NCBI GenBank assembly: GCA_006218035.1
Contig: VBWC01000018.1
Coordinates: 118,174-182,173 of the forward strand
Direction: 5' to 3'
Length of the DNA stretch: 64,000 nt
From: Gammaproteobacteria bacterium
GTDB taxonomy: Bacteria; Pseudomonadota; Gammaproteobacteria; VBWC01
The position numbers were made by a program, and so were the translations under genes. The notes beneath the pieces are model-generated. The model saw only the letters and a program-made list of their open reading frames with translations, was not told where the DNA came from and ran no database searches. Shown one piece after another: positions 26,343 to 35,397 of the stretch (the first letter of the stretch is position 1; the number at the start of each line of letters is the position of its first letter).

Positions 26343-27602
26343 TCAGCCCGCCAGCGACAAAATACGCGAATGCGGACTCCCGTCCGCGACGCTGATTTTC
26401 TGCCGTAGCGTATCGCTTGCACCGTCGATAACGGCCACGGCACCTTCCGCCGAATTTGACGAAAACACCAACTGTGTCTTGCCGTTCTTGTTCAAAAACG
26501 CCAGCGATCCCGCCGGCGCCCCCAAATCGAGTTCTTTCAGCAGTTTGATTTTTGGTAATACCGTCAGGTCAAAGATCAGCAGGCAGTCACTCTTGCAATT
26601 GGCCTGCTGAGCGTCGCTACCCGAACTACTGGTCGTCAGATAAAGTTTGCTGCCGTCCGCGTTAAAGTAATACTGGCTGATGTAAACGTCGGACAGTTTA
26701 GCGGAATCGACCACCTGCTCGCTGGCGACGTCGAATACCGTCAGCGTCGCGACGACATGTTCGGCATCACTTTTGCGATCGGCGCCGCGTCCGATAATAA
26801 AACGTCCATCCGGCGTCACCAGCAGGTTGCTATGGCCCTTGAAGGCGAAAGTCTTCTCGATTTCATTGCTGACCGGATCGATCACGGATACGGTGCCATA
26901 ACCATTTTTCAGTATGTACAACTTCCCCGAAACCGGCGAATAAACGAGGCCGTGCGGAAACGAATTATTCGGCACGCCGCCCGGTGGCAGCTCTTCCTTA
27001 CCGCTTTCACCGAGCTTGATCGTCGCGATAATCCGGAGATAAGTCGCCTTGTTGGCCGGATCATTGCCGATCGCTGTGATCGTACCGTCCGTGAGATTAC
27101 TGATATACGCCGTAGGCGGTACACGCGGGGCCGGCCGGGATGGGTAGACAAAGCTGGCCTGGTGATGACCACGACCCACACAGATCGTTGTCAGGTACCT
27201 CGCCGTTGAACTGCCGCTGTTTTCCACGACGGTAACCGATGATCCTTTGTCCGCGCAATTCAAGGTATCGTTGCCGGACTCCTTGTCACCGTCATTCATG
27301 TACCAGGCACGATTGGAGCCGGAATCAGGATATTTGTGCGCCGGAAACGCATCGACCGGGAATTCATCCAGGCACTGGATCGCTTTTGTAGCCGGATCAA
27401 GCAGAATGACGTGCTGCTCTTCGGTCATCCCGATCATCAGCGGTTTCAACGCCTTTTCCCTGTCAGTGCCAGGGGAACTCCGCATGGGCTGCGCCATGGT
27501 CTTACCGTTGCGGTGGCGGACAATGGCGATCGCACCGGTCTTGCGATCACCGCTATAGTACGCGAGGGAAAAATCCGGTAGCGCCTTGGTGTTGTCAGTC
27601 AT
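26343..27602 (-). CDS. YncE-like beta-propeller protein, 419 aa
   Basis: Repeated blades of the YVTN/cytochrome-D1-like type: GTVSVIDPVSNEIEKTFAF, GHSNLLVTPDGRFIIGRGAD, ATLTVFDVASEQVVDSAKL, YYFNADGSKLYLTTSSS, EGAVAVIDGASDTLRQKI. No signal peptide is visible in the present frame (MTDNTKALPDFSLAYY), unusual because most relatives are periplasmic. Cysteine pairs occur (CLDEF, NCADK, CKSDC). Function unknown. Confidence 0.8.
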   Translation of the reverse strand: MTDNTKALPDFSLAYYSGDRKTGAIAIVRHRNGKTMAQPMRSSPGTDREKALKPLMIGMTEEQHVILLDPATKAIQCLDEFPVDAFPAHKYPDSGSNRAWYMNDGDKESGNDTLNCADKGSSVTVVENSGSSTARYLTTICVGRGHHQASFVYPSRPAPRVPPTAYISNLTDGTITAIGNDPANKATYLRIIATIKLGESGKEELPPGGVPNNSFPHGLVYSPVSGKLYILKNGYGTVSVIDPVSNEIEKTFAFKGHSNLLVTPDGRFIIGRGADRKSDAEHVVATLTVFDVASEQVVDSAKLSDVYISQYYFNADGSKLYLTTSSSGSDAQQANCKSDCLLIFDLTVLPKIKLLKELDLGAPAGSLAFLNKNGKTQLVFSSNSAEGAVAVIDGASDTLRQKISVADGSPHSRILSLAG

Positions 27603-27899
27603 TGCAGTTTGCCCACCTTTAAATTCATTCAGATGCGAATCGCCAGACGCGGGAAATTATACATAATGCTTTCGGCGCCGCTTGGCCGATTATTCCGCCG
27701 GTAAAATATCGCTACGCTTCGCACCGCTCCCGGCCATTGTCTTGAGCGACAATTCGCGGGAAACCATGGTCAATCCCGCCAACCTTCTGTGTTACCATTC
27801 CGGGCAGGCGTCGGTCGGTGCCCCATAGCCCCATATTGGAGCCGATAACAACTCCCAGCTTGACCGGCATATTTATCCAAAATACCCAGGAATTATCCC

Positions 27900-28385
27900 A
27901 TGGAAATCGCGCACAACAAGGTTGTAACGATCGACTACACCCTGACAGACCTGGCCGGCAATCTGATCGATAGCTCCCAGAACAGCGGCTTCGCCTATCT
28001 ACACGGCGCCGGGAATATCATTCCGGGGCTGGAGGACGCCTTGACCGGGAAGACCGCCGGCGAGGAACTGGATGTACAGGTTGCACCCGAACACGCCTAC
28101 GGCATGCGTGATGAATCCAAAACACAGGTAATACCGCGGGACATGTTCCCGACCGAGGAGCCGGTCGCGCAAGGCATGCAGTTTCACGCCGAACTACCGA
28201 ACGGTGGCATGGCTGTCGTAACCGTAACCGAGGTCGGCGACGACGAAATCACGATTGACGGGAACCATCCGCTGGCCGGCATCGACCTCAGCTTCAGCGT
28301 TAAAGTACTGGATATCCGCGATGCCACCGACGAGGAGCTGCAGCACGGTCACGTGCATAGCCCCGGGGACCATCACCACGACTAG
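27900..28385 (+). CDS. slyD: FKBP-type peptidyl-prolyl isomerase, SlyD-like
   Basis: 161 aa cytoplasmic prolyl isomerase/chaperone. FKBP part: KVVTIDYTLTDLAGNLIDSS, YLHGAGNIIPGLEDALTGK and PEHAYGMRD. An insert-in-flap domain follows (IPRDMFPTEEPVAQGMQF to ITIDGNHPLAG). The short His-rich tail HGHVHSPGDHHHD is a likely nickel-binding site, shorter than in E. coli SlyD. The stop TAG is formed by the first bases of a repeat element, so the tail may have been trimmed by its insertion. Confidence 0.93.
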   Translation: MEIAHNKVVTIDYTLTDLAGNLIDSSQNSGFAYLHGAGNIIPGLEDALTGKTAGEELDVQVAPEHAYGMRDESKTQVIPRDMFPTEEPVAQGMQFHAELPNGGMAVVTVTEVGDDEITIDGNHPLAGIDLSFSVKVLDIRDATDEELQHGHVHSPGDHHHD

Positions 28386-28408
28386 CAGGCTGTTGAAAAA
28401 CAGCCTGC
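28383..28408 (+). repeat. Repeat-element end forming a perfect hairpin at the slyD stop
   Basis: TAG is followed by CAGGCTGTTGAAAAACAGCC. The sequence GCAGGCTGTT, loop GAAA, AACAGCCTGC is a perfect 10-bp stem (28385-28408). The first 16 bases match the terminal repeat of the element at 41455. No T-run follows, but the stem could still act as a transcription end or RNA-stabilising structure. Confidence 0.6.
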
Positions 28409-28621
28409 GTGCGGTGCATGGATGCACTGCCATTTTTCAGTTCTTGTCGGCCAGCGGATTCTTGCACCCACGACGGTAATCTGCGACCCAAGCGGCGGGT
28501 TCGATTTCCATCAAGCCTGCTGAATTACGTTCCGGCGAATAATGGTCTCACTTGCTGCCTGGGGCACGGCGACAGGGTCTTCGCCATCACTGCGGATACG
28601 ACGTTTCATGGCGCAGCCCTG

Positions 28622-28650
28622 GCACCAGGCGCGCGGACCGCGCCTGGTGC
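28622..28650. other. Strong 12-bp hairpin in a gene-poor interval
   Basis: GCACCAGGCGCG (28622-28633), 5-nt loop, CGCGCCTGGTGC (28639-28650), a perfect stem. No T-tract, so it is not a classic terminator. It lies 164 bp before the DUF2333 start inside a 405-bp stretch (28409-28813) that is open in one frame but not protein-like. Confidence 0.5.
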
Positions 28651-28813
28651 TCGCTCCGGCACGGGTTTCGATGAATACCACCAAGGCCCGCGCCGACGCC
28701 CGGGGAATATCAGTCTGTTTGGGTACACTTGCGATGACCTGCGCCGCATTGGTATCGGTGTCTGGCCTATATTACTATTCACTGACAGAAACTCTCCAGA
28801 GGCTGCGGCAACC

Positions 28814-29899
28814 GTGTTCGATTCCGTAAAGTTCCGTGTGGAGCAGCTTTGGCAAAACTTGTCCGAAAATATTCGGCGATTAATCAGCCTCTATCGCCCG
28901 AACACGATGGCGGAAAAAGGCATCGTCTGGAGCAGCGGGCTGATTATCGTCACCCTCATTCTGGTTATCGTGCTACTTGGCTTTCTGTGGAACAAGGAGC
29001 CTGACCCGTTCGACGTTCGTCAGGTCGCGCTGGAACGCGCCGACGGTAACGCCGACGCGCTGGTCACCGGTTATATCTTCACGTCAACGCTTGAGAAAAT
29101 TGGTGAAACGCTGCTCGATAAACGCGGCGGCTACCTGTCCAACGACCGGTTACCTCCCGGAGTCCTGATGGACAACGTCCCCAACTGGGAATTCGGCGTA
29201 TTGGTTATACTGCGCGACGCGTCATCGGCGCTGCGCAACCATTTCTCTCGCTCCCAGACCCAGTCGACAGAAGATCCTGATCTGGGCGAGGCAGAACCGA
29301 AATTCAATTTCAATAACAACAACTGGATACTGCCGCCAACAGAATCGATTTACCGGGACGGCATCGGCCTGCTCGCTGTATATCGCATGCGCCTGGCCGA
29401 CAAGTCGCGACAAGATACCCAATTCTATGCGCGCGCCGACAATTTGCGGCAGTATCTGGAAATCGTCGAGAAACGTCTTGGCAGCCTGTCCCAGCGCCTG
29501 AGCGCAAGCGTTGGACAGGTCCGGCTGAATACGGATCTGGCCGGCGATCCCGAGGCGCGTCAGACAACGCGTACACTGGGGACCCTCGTCGTCAAAACAT
29601 CGTGGAACGAGCTGGACGACGTCTTCTATGAAGCGCGCGGTGCTACCTGGGCGCTGATGCACATCCTGATTGCTATTGAACACGATTTCGCCGATGTTCT
29701 TGGCACGAAAAACGCGGTCGTATCCCTGCGCCAGATCATCCGCGAACTCGAAGCCACACAGCAATATACGCTTTCACCGGTTATTCTGAATGGCAGTGGT
29801 TTCGGAATTTTTGCCAACTATTCGTTGACGCTGGCCAACTATGTCGCGCGCGCGGATGCGGCAATCATCGATTTGCGCGAGCTGTTGGCGCGCGGCTGA
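28814..29899 (+). CDS. DUF2333-family inner-membrane protein
   Basis: About 361 aa from GTG 28814. A short amphipathic N-terminus (FDSVKFRVEQLWQNLSENIR) precedes one membrane helix (IVWSSGLIIVTLILVIVLLGFLW in two parts), then a large helical domain with NWEFGVLVILRDASSALRNH, WILPPTESIYRDGI and YARADNLRQYLEIVEKRLGS, as in DUF2333 proteins. ATG 28907 is the alternative start and would leave the helix at the extreme N-terminus. Function unknown; the family is common in gammaproteobacteria. Confidence 0.85.
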   Translation: MFDSVKFRVEQLWQNLSENIRRLISLYRPNTMAEKGIVWSSGLIIVTLILVIVLLGFLWNKEPDPFDVRQVALERADGNADALVTGYIFTSTLEKIGETLLDKRGGYLSNDRLPPGVLMDNVPNWEFGVLVILRDASSALRNHFSRSQTQSTEDPDLGEAEPKFNFNNNNWILPPTESIYRDGIGLLAVYRMRLADKSRQDTQFYARADNLRQYLEIVEKRLGSLSQRLSASVGQVRLNTDLAGDPEARQTTRTLGTLVVKTSWNELDDVFYEARGATWALMHILIAIEHDFADVLGTKNAVVSLRQIIRELEATQQYTLSPVILNGSGFGIFANYSLTLANYVARADAAIIDLRELLARG

Positions 29900-30114
29900 C
29901 TTTCCGGCCAAATGCGGGCGAAGTCCGCGAGGACGATCACCTCGGAAGTTATCAGTCCGGCGCTTGGTGCCGCACGGCAAGACCCGCGCTTCGGTTCGCG
30001 GCACGCAGACGCCTACCGCCTTGAATTAAGGCGGCCATCACAGAACCGTCATCACCGTGTCATACCCCGCGGTTTAGATAGGGACTCGGTTAACCAGCCA
30101 AACGAGGAAACTCC

Positions 30115-30306
30115 ATGGACATGGAAAACAGCAAGGACCTGTGGCGCCACCGGATTTTTCGCGAAGTCGCCAGCTTTATCCATGAGCCGGACGCCGCAAG
30201 GCGGGCCAGGCTGATGCTATTCATCAACAGCTACGTGTACTTCCAGGATATCGATACAAATCCACAGCCGAAGAGCGGGCCGCGCCCGCAAAGCGAGGGA
30301 CAATAG
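30115..30306 (+). CDS. Small hypothetical protein, 63 aa
   Basis: ATG 30115 follows GAGGAAACTCC. The product MDMENSKDLWRHRIFREVAS continues as a helical, basic segment (ARRARLMLFINSYVYFQDID) with a Pro/Gly-rich tail. Amphipathic, possibly membrane-peripheral. No family recognised; stand-alone between DUF2333 and a convergent cupredoxin gene. Confidence 0.5.
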   Translation: MDMENSKDLWRHRIFREVASFIHEPDAARRARLMLFINSYVYFQDIDTNPQPKSGPRPQSEGQ

Positions 30307-30405
30307 CTCGGTCTCTGCGGACCACCGGTCTCGCCGGCAACCTGATCTGCCTCACGCGGCCCGGCGGCCGTCGCTCGAGATCGCGCGACCGGCGCGGTAC
30401 TGCCA

Positions 30406-30852
30406 CTATTTGACCTTCGCAAGATACTGTTCGAGCCGCTCGGCGTGCATCGCCATGCCTTGCGCCATTTTCGTAGCAGCACTTTTGGCGGCGACGAGAT
30501 TCACCGGGCTCCCCACCTGTATCACCCCGACCATACCAAGCGGCGTATGCAGGTCGCATTCCACGATATATACGCCCTCGTGATCCAGCGTCACGACGAG
30601 ATCCTTGTTAACCGTGCCCTTCCATGTCTGCGCCCCGTCAGGTACGACGTGCGAAACAATATTGTGGCCCATATCCTTGATAACGAATTTCACGGTGTCG
30701 CCCTTGTTCATCTTGAGAAACGAGGGATCGAAGACCATGATGCCGTCCGGCCCATTATCGACCATATTGATCTGGTGTTCTGCTGCAAAGCCGGCTGAAA
30801 AAGCCGTCAGAAATACCAGACCGACGACCATCTTGAAAACGCGTATCTGCAC
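30406..30852 (-). CDS. Pseudoazurin/plastocyanin-like blue copper protein
   Basis: About 148 aa periplasmic electron carrier. GTG 30852 has AGGAG 8 nt upstream; signal peptide VFKMVVGLVFLTAFSAGFAA. Type 1 copper ligands: His in DMGHNIVSH, then Cys, His and Met in VECDLHTPLGMVGVI. FDPSFLKMNKGDTVKFVI is the pseudoazurin-type N-terminal strand. A C-terminal helix (AAKSAATKMAQGMAMHAERL) is also typical of pseudoazurin. Partner reductases of nitrogen oxides are not in the window. Confidence 0.9.
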   Translation of the reverse strand: MQIRVFKMVVGLVFLTAFSAGFAAEHQINMVDNGPDGIMVFDPSFLKMNKGDTVKFVIKDMGHNIVSHVVPDGAQTWKGTVNKDLVVTLDHEGVYIVECDLHTPLGMVGVIQVGSPVNLVAAKSAATKMAQGMAMHAERLEQYLAKVK

Positions 30853-31165
30853 TGTATTGTCTCCTGCTACTGTTTGACTCAACGGTTCGATATTCAGGCG
30901 CCGCAGCCCGCACGGGCGGTCAAAACGCATTTCGTCCGGCGATATCTTTCCCAACACACCAATCGATCACGCGACCGCTTGATCATTACTTCCACCCGCT
31001 GCAGCACCGTCGCGTCCGTTGGCGCTGCAGCGTTAACCCGACGGCGCAATACCATCGCTCATAACCCGATACCGGGGTGCGAGTATACCAGTCGGCGAAC
31101 CATCGCTGTGTCGCCACAATCGACTCTCTTTGTCTTCGGCGGGAAATCAACGGTATATTGGCCCC

Positions 31166-31936
31166 ATGGACCTGGGTACATTACGACGCGAGATCGATTG
31201 GCGTCTGCAAAATACGCTGACCGCCTCGTTACCGGTGATCAAGCGCAACGTCACCACCGTCGAACGCATGATCCGCGAGCTCGCTCCCGGACAGCTGAAT
31301 CGTTTCCGGCAGCTCGCAGCCCAATACCCCGTTGACACGTGGGCCAGCCATTGCACGCCGAAAGAATTTCTTTTCAACCTTTACGTTCTCGATGTTCTCG
31401 ACCGCCACTTGCCAACCGACAAGCCTGTCGGTCGCGGGCTCGATATAGGCGCCAGCAGCTGGAGTTACTTACCGGCGCTCGCTACAGCCACGAACCGCCA
31501 GTGGGATGGCGTGGAAATCGACGCGCATCGCCGCTACTGGACGCTGGCAACGCGGCGTGCGCATGCGGAATTCATGTGTCACCGATATCCGGGCTGCCGA
31601 TATTTTCCGCGATCGCTGCTCGGCGTCGACGGTTCCTACGCCTGTATCACGTGGTTTCTGCCTTTCGTCATGCCGGCAGCACTGCATGCATGGCGCCTGC
31701 CCAGGCGTTTTTATCAGCCGGATCTGCTCCTGCAGCACGCATGGTCACGGCTGCTTCCCGACGGGTTGATGTTCGTTGTCAACCAGGGTGACCGGGAAAC
31801 GGCAGAACAACGGCGCTTGTTCACGAATCATGGAATACCCGCAAATTTCGTCGGCGAACTTACCAGCGTGTTCAGCGGTTTTTCACAGCCACGATATGCC
31901 TGGACGGCAACAAAAGTAGTGTTAACTCCGGAGTAA
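31166..31936 (+). CDS. SAM-dependent methyltransferase-like protein, 256 aa
   Basis: From ATG 31166. The segment GRGLDIGASSWSYLPALAT is a class I methyltransferase motif I, followed by the acidic end of strand 2 (WDGVEIDAHRRYW). The later motif ACITWFLPFVMP and VVNQGDRETAEQRRLF fit a degenerate methyltransferase fold. A helical N-terminus of about 85 residues precedes it. Substrate unknown. The 313 bp upstream, divergent from the cupredoxin gene, hold no other gene. Confidence 0.65.
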   Translation: MDLGTLRREIDWRLQNTLTASLPVIKRNVTTVERMIRELAPGQLNRFRQLAAQYPVDTWASHCTPKEFLFNLYVLDVLDRHLPTDKPVGRGLDIGASSWSYLPALATATNRQWDGVEIDAHRRYWTLATRRAHAEFMCHRYPGCRYFPRSLLGVDGSYACITWFLPFVMPAALHAWRLPRRFYQPDLLLQHAWSRLLPDGLMFVVNQGDRETAEQRRLFTNHGIPANFVGELTSVFSGFSQPRYAWTATKVVLTPE

Positions 31937-32036
31937 TTGACCAGGATCAATAAATCCGGCCGGAGCCCATGATATAAAATCGAAGAGATGTTTTCGCGCA
32001 TATAACCGGCAAAGTGCAGCGCCCAAGGAGGGATCC

Positions 32037-32450
32037 GTGCGGATCAAGGATGTCATGACACCCGGAGTTGAATCGGCTACACCGGAACTGCCCGTCAGGG
32101 ACGCGGCCGCCAGAATGCGCGACTGCAACATCGGCTCGATGCCGGTACTGGAAAAAGGCCACGTTATTGGATTGATTACCGATCGTGACATCTGTTGCCG
32201 TGTGGTCGGGGACGAGCGCGACCCGGCGAAAACCAGGGTCAAGGACATCATGTCGACCGATATCCTGTTCTGCTTCCACGATCAAAACATCTCCGATGCC
32301 GCGAAACTGATGGAGTCGAACCATGTGCGGCGCCTGGTGATATTAACTCGCGACAAGACCCTGGCAGGCTTTCTTTCGGTCGATGACCTGGCCAGATGGA
32401 ACCACAATCTGGCCGGCGAGGTTCTTGAGGCGGTCCGACCCGCCCACTAA
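32037..32450 (+). CDS. Two-CBS-domain protein
   Basis: 137 aa from GTG 32037 with AAGGAGGG upstream. Two CBS repeats: IKDVMTPGVESATPELPVRD to GLITDRDICCRV, then VKDIMSTDILFCFHDQNISD to GFLSVDDLARW. CBS pairs bind adenine nucleotides and regulate other proteins. No effector domain is attached. A strong terminator follows 24 bp after the stop. Confidence 0.9.
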   Translation: MRIKDVMTPGVESATPELPVRDAAARMRDCNIGSMPVLEKGHVIGLITDRDICCRVVGDERDPAKTRVKDIMSTDILFCFHDQNISDAAKLMESNHVRRLVILTRDKTLAGFLSVDDLARWNHNLAGEVLEAVRPAH

Positions 32451-32474
32451 ACGCGCCATCCGCGCGTTACCCCC

Positions 32475-32505
32475 GACGGCGGCGAATCCTCGCCGCCGTC
32501 TTTTT
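32475..32505 (+). terminator. Rho-independent terminator after the CBS gene
   Basis: GACGGCGGCGA, loop ATCC, TCGCCGCCGTC, then TTTTT: a perfect 11-bp GC-rich stem with a T-run. Confidence 0.92.
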
Positions 32506-32607
32506 AGGTTGCAGCAAGTGCGAACACGGTCGCAGGGACTTTGCACGCGAAACGTTGATGACGGGTTGCCGCTAAATCCTGTTGGCCGATCCATTCGCCG
32601 TTGAATA

Positions 32608-32976
32608 CTAGTCCGACTCGATCAATTCGATGCCGTTCCCGTCGGGATCCCGGCAGAAAATCGCCTTTCGTCCCGAACGGCTGTGTGTCACCGTCACTCC
32701 GGCATCATGCAACCGCATGGCAATTTCCGATAGACCGTCAACCAGAAACGCGACGTGCCTGTCGCGACCCGACCGCTCGGGACGGCAATCGACCGGGTCG
32801 ACATTGGTCACTTCCAGCAGATGTATCCGCTGTCCGTTGACTTCAAGCCAGGCACCCGGAAATCCCAGATCAGGCCGTGGCACCGGTAACAAGCCGAGCA
32901 GATCACGATAAAACCGCAGCGAGCGGGCAGTATCCGCGACGACCAGGCTGACATGATGCACTGAGCGGATATTCAA
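32608..32976 (-). CDS. VOC-family protein, about 122 aa
   Basis: Start chosen at TTG 32976 because the text LNIRSVHHVSLVVADTARSL matches the usual M-x-I-x-x-x-HH(V/I)xLxV start of single-domain glyoxalase/VOC proteins. Metal sites: His in VHHVSLVV, His in RIHLLEV, and DRHVAFLVDG, with Glu in DPDGNGIELIES. Downstream of the PstS-like gene on the same strand by 64 bp. Substrate unknown. Confidence 0.8.
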   Translation of the reverse strand: MNIRSVHHVSLVVADTARSLRFYRDLLGLLPVPRPDLGFPGAWLEVNGQRIHLLEVTNVDPVDCRPERSGRDRHVAFLVDGLSEIAMRLHDAGVTVTHSRSGRKAIFCRDPDGNGIELIESD

Positions 32977-33040
32977 AAATGTTCCATCCGGTAGTCTCTT
33001 TGCGCAGCCGTAGCCGTCGCCAGGCACCCGCAACGCGCCG

Positions 33041-33481
33041 CTAGAATTCGCTCTTGCCGTCGACGGTAATTGTCTTAATGGTAGGATCGACGCTGCGCGG
33101 CGACACATATCCCATCGCGTTTGGGTTGGATGACACAAATCCGACGACTGCTGCTTCGGACGAGTATTTGTAAGGCGACCGCACATCGCTACCGAAGGCC
33201 TTGACCGCCCACAACTTCGACTTTCTTTGCAAACTCATATGCATAATCGTGTCGGAAAAGTAGGCGGTCAACGGATTGTCATCCTTCAATTCGACCAGCG
33301 CGACCCGTTCGCCGCCGGGCCAGGTGATTTCTTCGCCGGTATAGAAATTCTTCAAAAGCTCTGCGCTGATATTTGTCATTGGGTTGGCCTTGTTGACTAT
33401 CATCACCAACTCCCCGGCGACGACGCCACCGGCAACCATCAACAAGGAAACCACCAATACCAGCTTTCTTGCGTCAACCAT
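33041..33481 (-). CDS. Short PstS-like periplasmic substrate-binding-domain protein
   Basis: 146 aa. Signal peptide (KLVLVVSLLMVAGGVVAG) followed by ELVMIVNKANPMTNISAELL, FYTGEEITWPGGERV and PNAMGYVSP, which are hallmarks of the PBP-like/PstS superfamily. At this length it represents about half of a phosphate-binding protein, a known single-domain subgroup in gammaproteobacteria often called phosphate ABC transporter substrate-binding protein. No transporter genes are adjacent, so transport is doubtful. Confidence 0.78.
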   Translation of the reverse strand: MVDARKLVLVVSLLMVAGGVVAGELVMIVNKANPMTNISAELLKNFYTGEEITWPGGERVALVELKDDNPLTAYFSDTIMHMSLQRKSKLWAVKAFGSDVRSPYKYSSEAAVVGFVSSNPNAMGYVSPRSVDPTIKTITVDGKSEF

Positions 33482-33943
33482 TATGACACCTCGTTACTAC
33501 GAAGGACCCGATGCCAGGTTTCATCGGATCAGTTACTGCCGGCGCAAGAACCGATTCCACAATTCATAACCGCTGGCGTCGCCGTACAAAAATGAACGCG
33601 ATTATACCGCCTATTCACCGTCTCCGACAAAACATGACCCGTTCCCGGCATAGGACACTGTATTTTCACCTACCAGACCGGTCACGTATCAACTTTTCAG
33701 GCATTCACCGTCGCCTGAAGACCCTCCTCGTCGGACACGCCGTGCAAAGCGCACCACATATTAATCAGACAACAGCTGTTGCATATTGTTTTGGACACAG
33801 CCGCATCATCCAGCCGTTCAGCTGATGTTCAGCATATGAAGAACACTTCACCGCTCGCATAAGGGACCGGCATCACCGATGCCGGTTAGCGATGTGAACG
33901 GGTATCGCGCTATACTGGTTCTACAGCGAAATAGAATACAAAA
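33482..33943. other. Divergent intergenic region
   Basis: About 460 bp between the PstS-like gene (leftward) and the beta-CASP nuclease gene (rightward). AT content is higher than in the genes around it, consistent with promoters. No coding frame, repeat or RNA gene is recognised. Confidence 0.4.
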
Positions 33944-35362
33944 ATGCAGCTACAATTCTGGGGCGCCGCACGCGAAGTTACGGGGTCATGCCATCTGGTA
34001 AGTATCGGACGCCATCGATTGCTGGTGGATTGCGGCCTGATCCAGGGACGACCGGCCGACGAAACGCGCAACCGGGACGCGTTCCCGTTTGAACCGTCCA
34101 CCATTGATGCCGTCGTCCTGACGCACGCGCATCTCGACCACTCCGGTCGTCTGCCGCTGCTCATCAAGGCCGGTTTCAAGGGGCCCGTGTACACGCACCA
34201 CGCGACCCGGGATCTCTGTCACATTATGCTGCGCGACGCCGGCTTCATCAATGAAAAAGAGGCCGAATGGGAGAACCGTAAACGCCGCCGCCGCGGCGCC
34301 TCCGGGATCGAACCGCTCTACACCATTCGCGACGCCGGCTACGCGTTACGCCGTTTCAAGCCCATGTCCTACGACGATGAACACGAAATACTGCCCGGCG
34401 TGCGCATCTGTTTGCGGGATGCCGGGCATATCCTCGGGTCCAGCATCGTCGAAATGCAACTGAATGAGCCAGGCGCATCCAGGAAAATCGTTTTCAGCGG
34501 TGATCTCGGCCACCGCGGCTCGCCAATTTTGCGCAACCCAGCCACCGTGGACGAGGCAGACATGGTGGTAATGGAGAGCACTTACGGCAATCGCTTGCAC
34601 CGGTCCTGGGACGACACGCTCAAAGAGCTTGGTGACGTGCTGAATGAAGCCACGCGCAGCAAAGGCAATATTCTGATTCCCGCGTTCACCATCGGCAGGA
34701 CCCAGGAACTGCTATACCTGTTTACCAAGTATTTTTCTGCATGGGGTCTGGATCGCTGGACACTGTTCCTCGACAGCCCGCTGGCGATCGAGGCCACGGA
34801 AATCTACAACCGCCATACCGACCTGCATGACGCCGAAACACAGGCCGTGCGCAGCGCCGGCACGCTGCCGCTGACGCCGCCGAACCTGCATATCAGCCGC
34901 ACGGCCAGGCAGTCGATGAGCATCAACCGCATCCAGTCGGGCGCCATCATCATTGCAGGAAGCGGCATGTGTGACGGCGGACGGATCAAACATCATCTGA
35001 AACACAATCTGTGGCGCGACAACTGTCATGTCATCATTATCGGCTATCAGGCCGCCGGTACGCCCGGGCGTGCAATGGTCGATGGCGCCAGGCATATCCG
35101 CTTGTGGGGCGAAGAAATCAGGGTCGCCGCCACGATTCACACCGTAGGCGGCCTGTCGGCACATGCCGATCAGGCTGGCTTGTTGAACTGGTATAGCGGG
35201 TTTAAAAACAGGCCCAGGGTTGCACTGGTACATGGCGAGGAAACGGCGCTCGCCAGCCTGGAATCAACGTTAAAAGCGAAATTTGGCGTCCAACCACTGG
35301 TGCCCGCGCGAGGGACGCTGTTTGATCTGAAAACCTTTCAGGTAGAACCACCGACCGCGTAG
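33944..35362 (+). CDS. MBL-fold beta-CASP RNA exonuclease/endonuclease
   Basis: 472 aa. MBL motifs: LTHAHLDHSGRLP (HxHxDH), RDAGHILGSS (His), VVFSGDLG-type IVFSGDLGHRG (Asp). Beta-CASP motifs: ESTYGNRLH (motif A), AFTIGRTQE, SGMCDGGRIKHHL (motif B region) and GGLSAHADQAGL (motif C His). These are features of CPSF73-like bacterial YsgA-type RNA-processing nucleases. Cytoplasmic. Single gene. Confidence 0.93.
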   Translation: MQLQFWGAAREVTGSCHLVSIGRHRLLVDCGLIQGRPADETRNRDAFPFEPSTIDAVVLTHAHLDHSGRLPLLIKAGFKGPVYTHHATRDLCHIMLRDAGFINEKEAEWENRKRRRRGASGIEPLYTIRDAGYALRRFKPMSYDDEHEILPGVRICLRDAGHILGSSIVEMQLNEPGASRKIVFSGDLGHRGSPILRNPATVDEADMVVMESTYGNRLHRSWDDTLKELGDVLNEATRSKGNILIPAFTIGRTQELLYLFTKYFSAWGLDRWTLFLDSPLAIEATEIYNRHTDLHDAETQAVRSAGTLPLTPPNLHISRTARQSMSINRIQSGAIIIAGSGMCDGGRIKHHLKHNLWRDNCHVIIIGYQAAGTPGRAMVDGARHIRLWGEEIRVAATIHTVGGLSAHADQAGLLNWYSGFKNRPRVALVHGEETALASLESTLKAKFGVQPLVPARGTLFDLKTFQVEPPTA

Positions 35363-35397
35363 TTACCTACACACGTGCCAACCTAGCGCGCCTGCCA

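Noticed and set aside
28409..28813. N-terminal extension of the DUF2333 gene to 28409
   Set aside because: The extra 135 residues start inside a repeat, are Arg/Pro/Thr-rich and contain the 12-bp hairpin; not protein-like.
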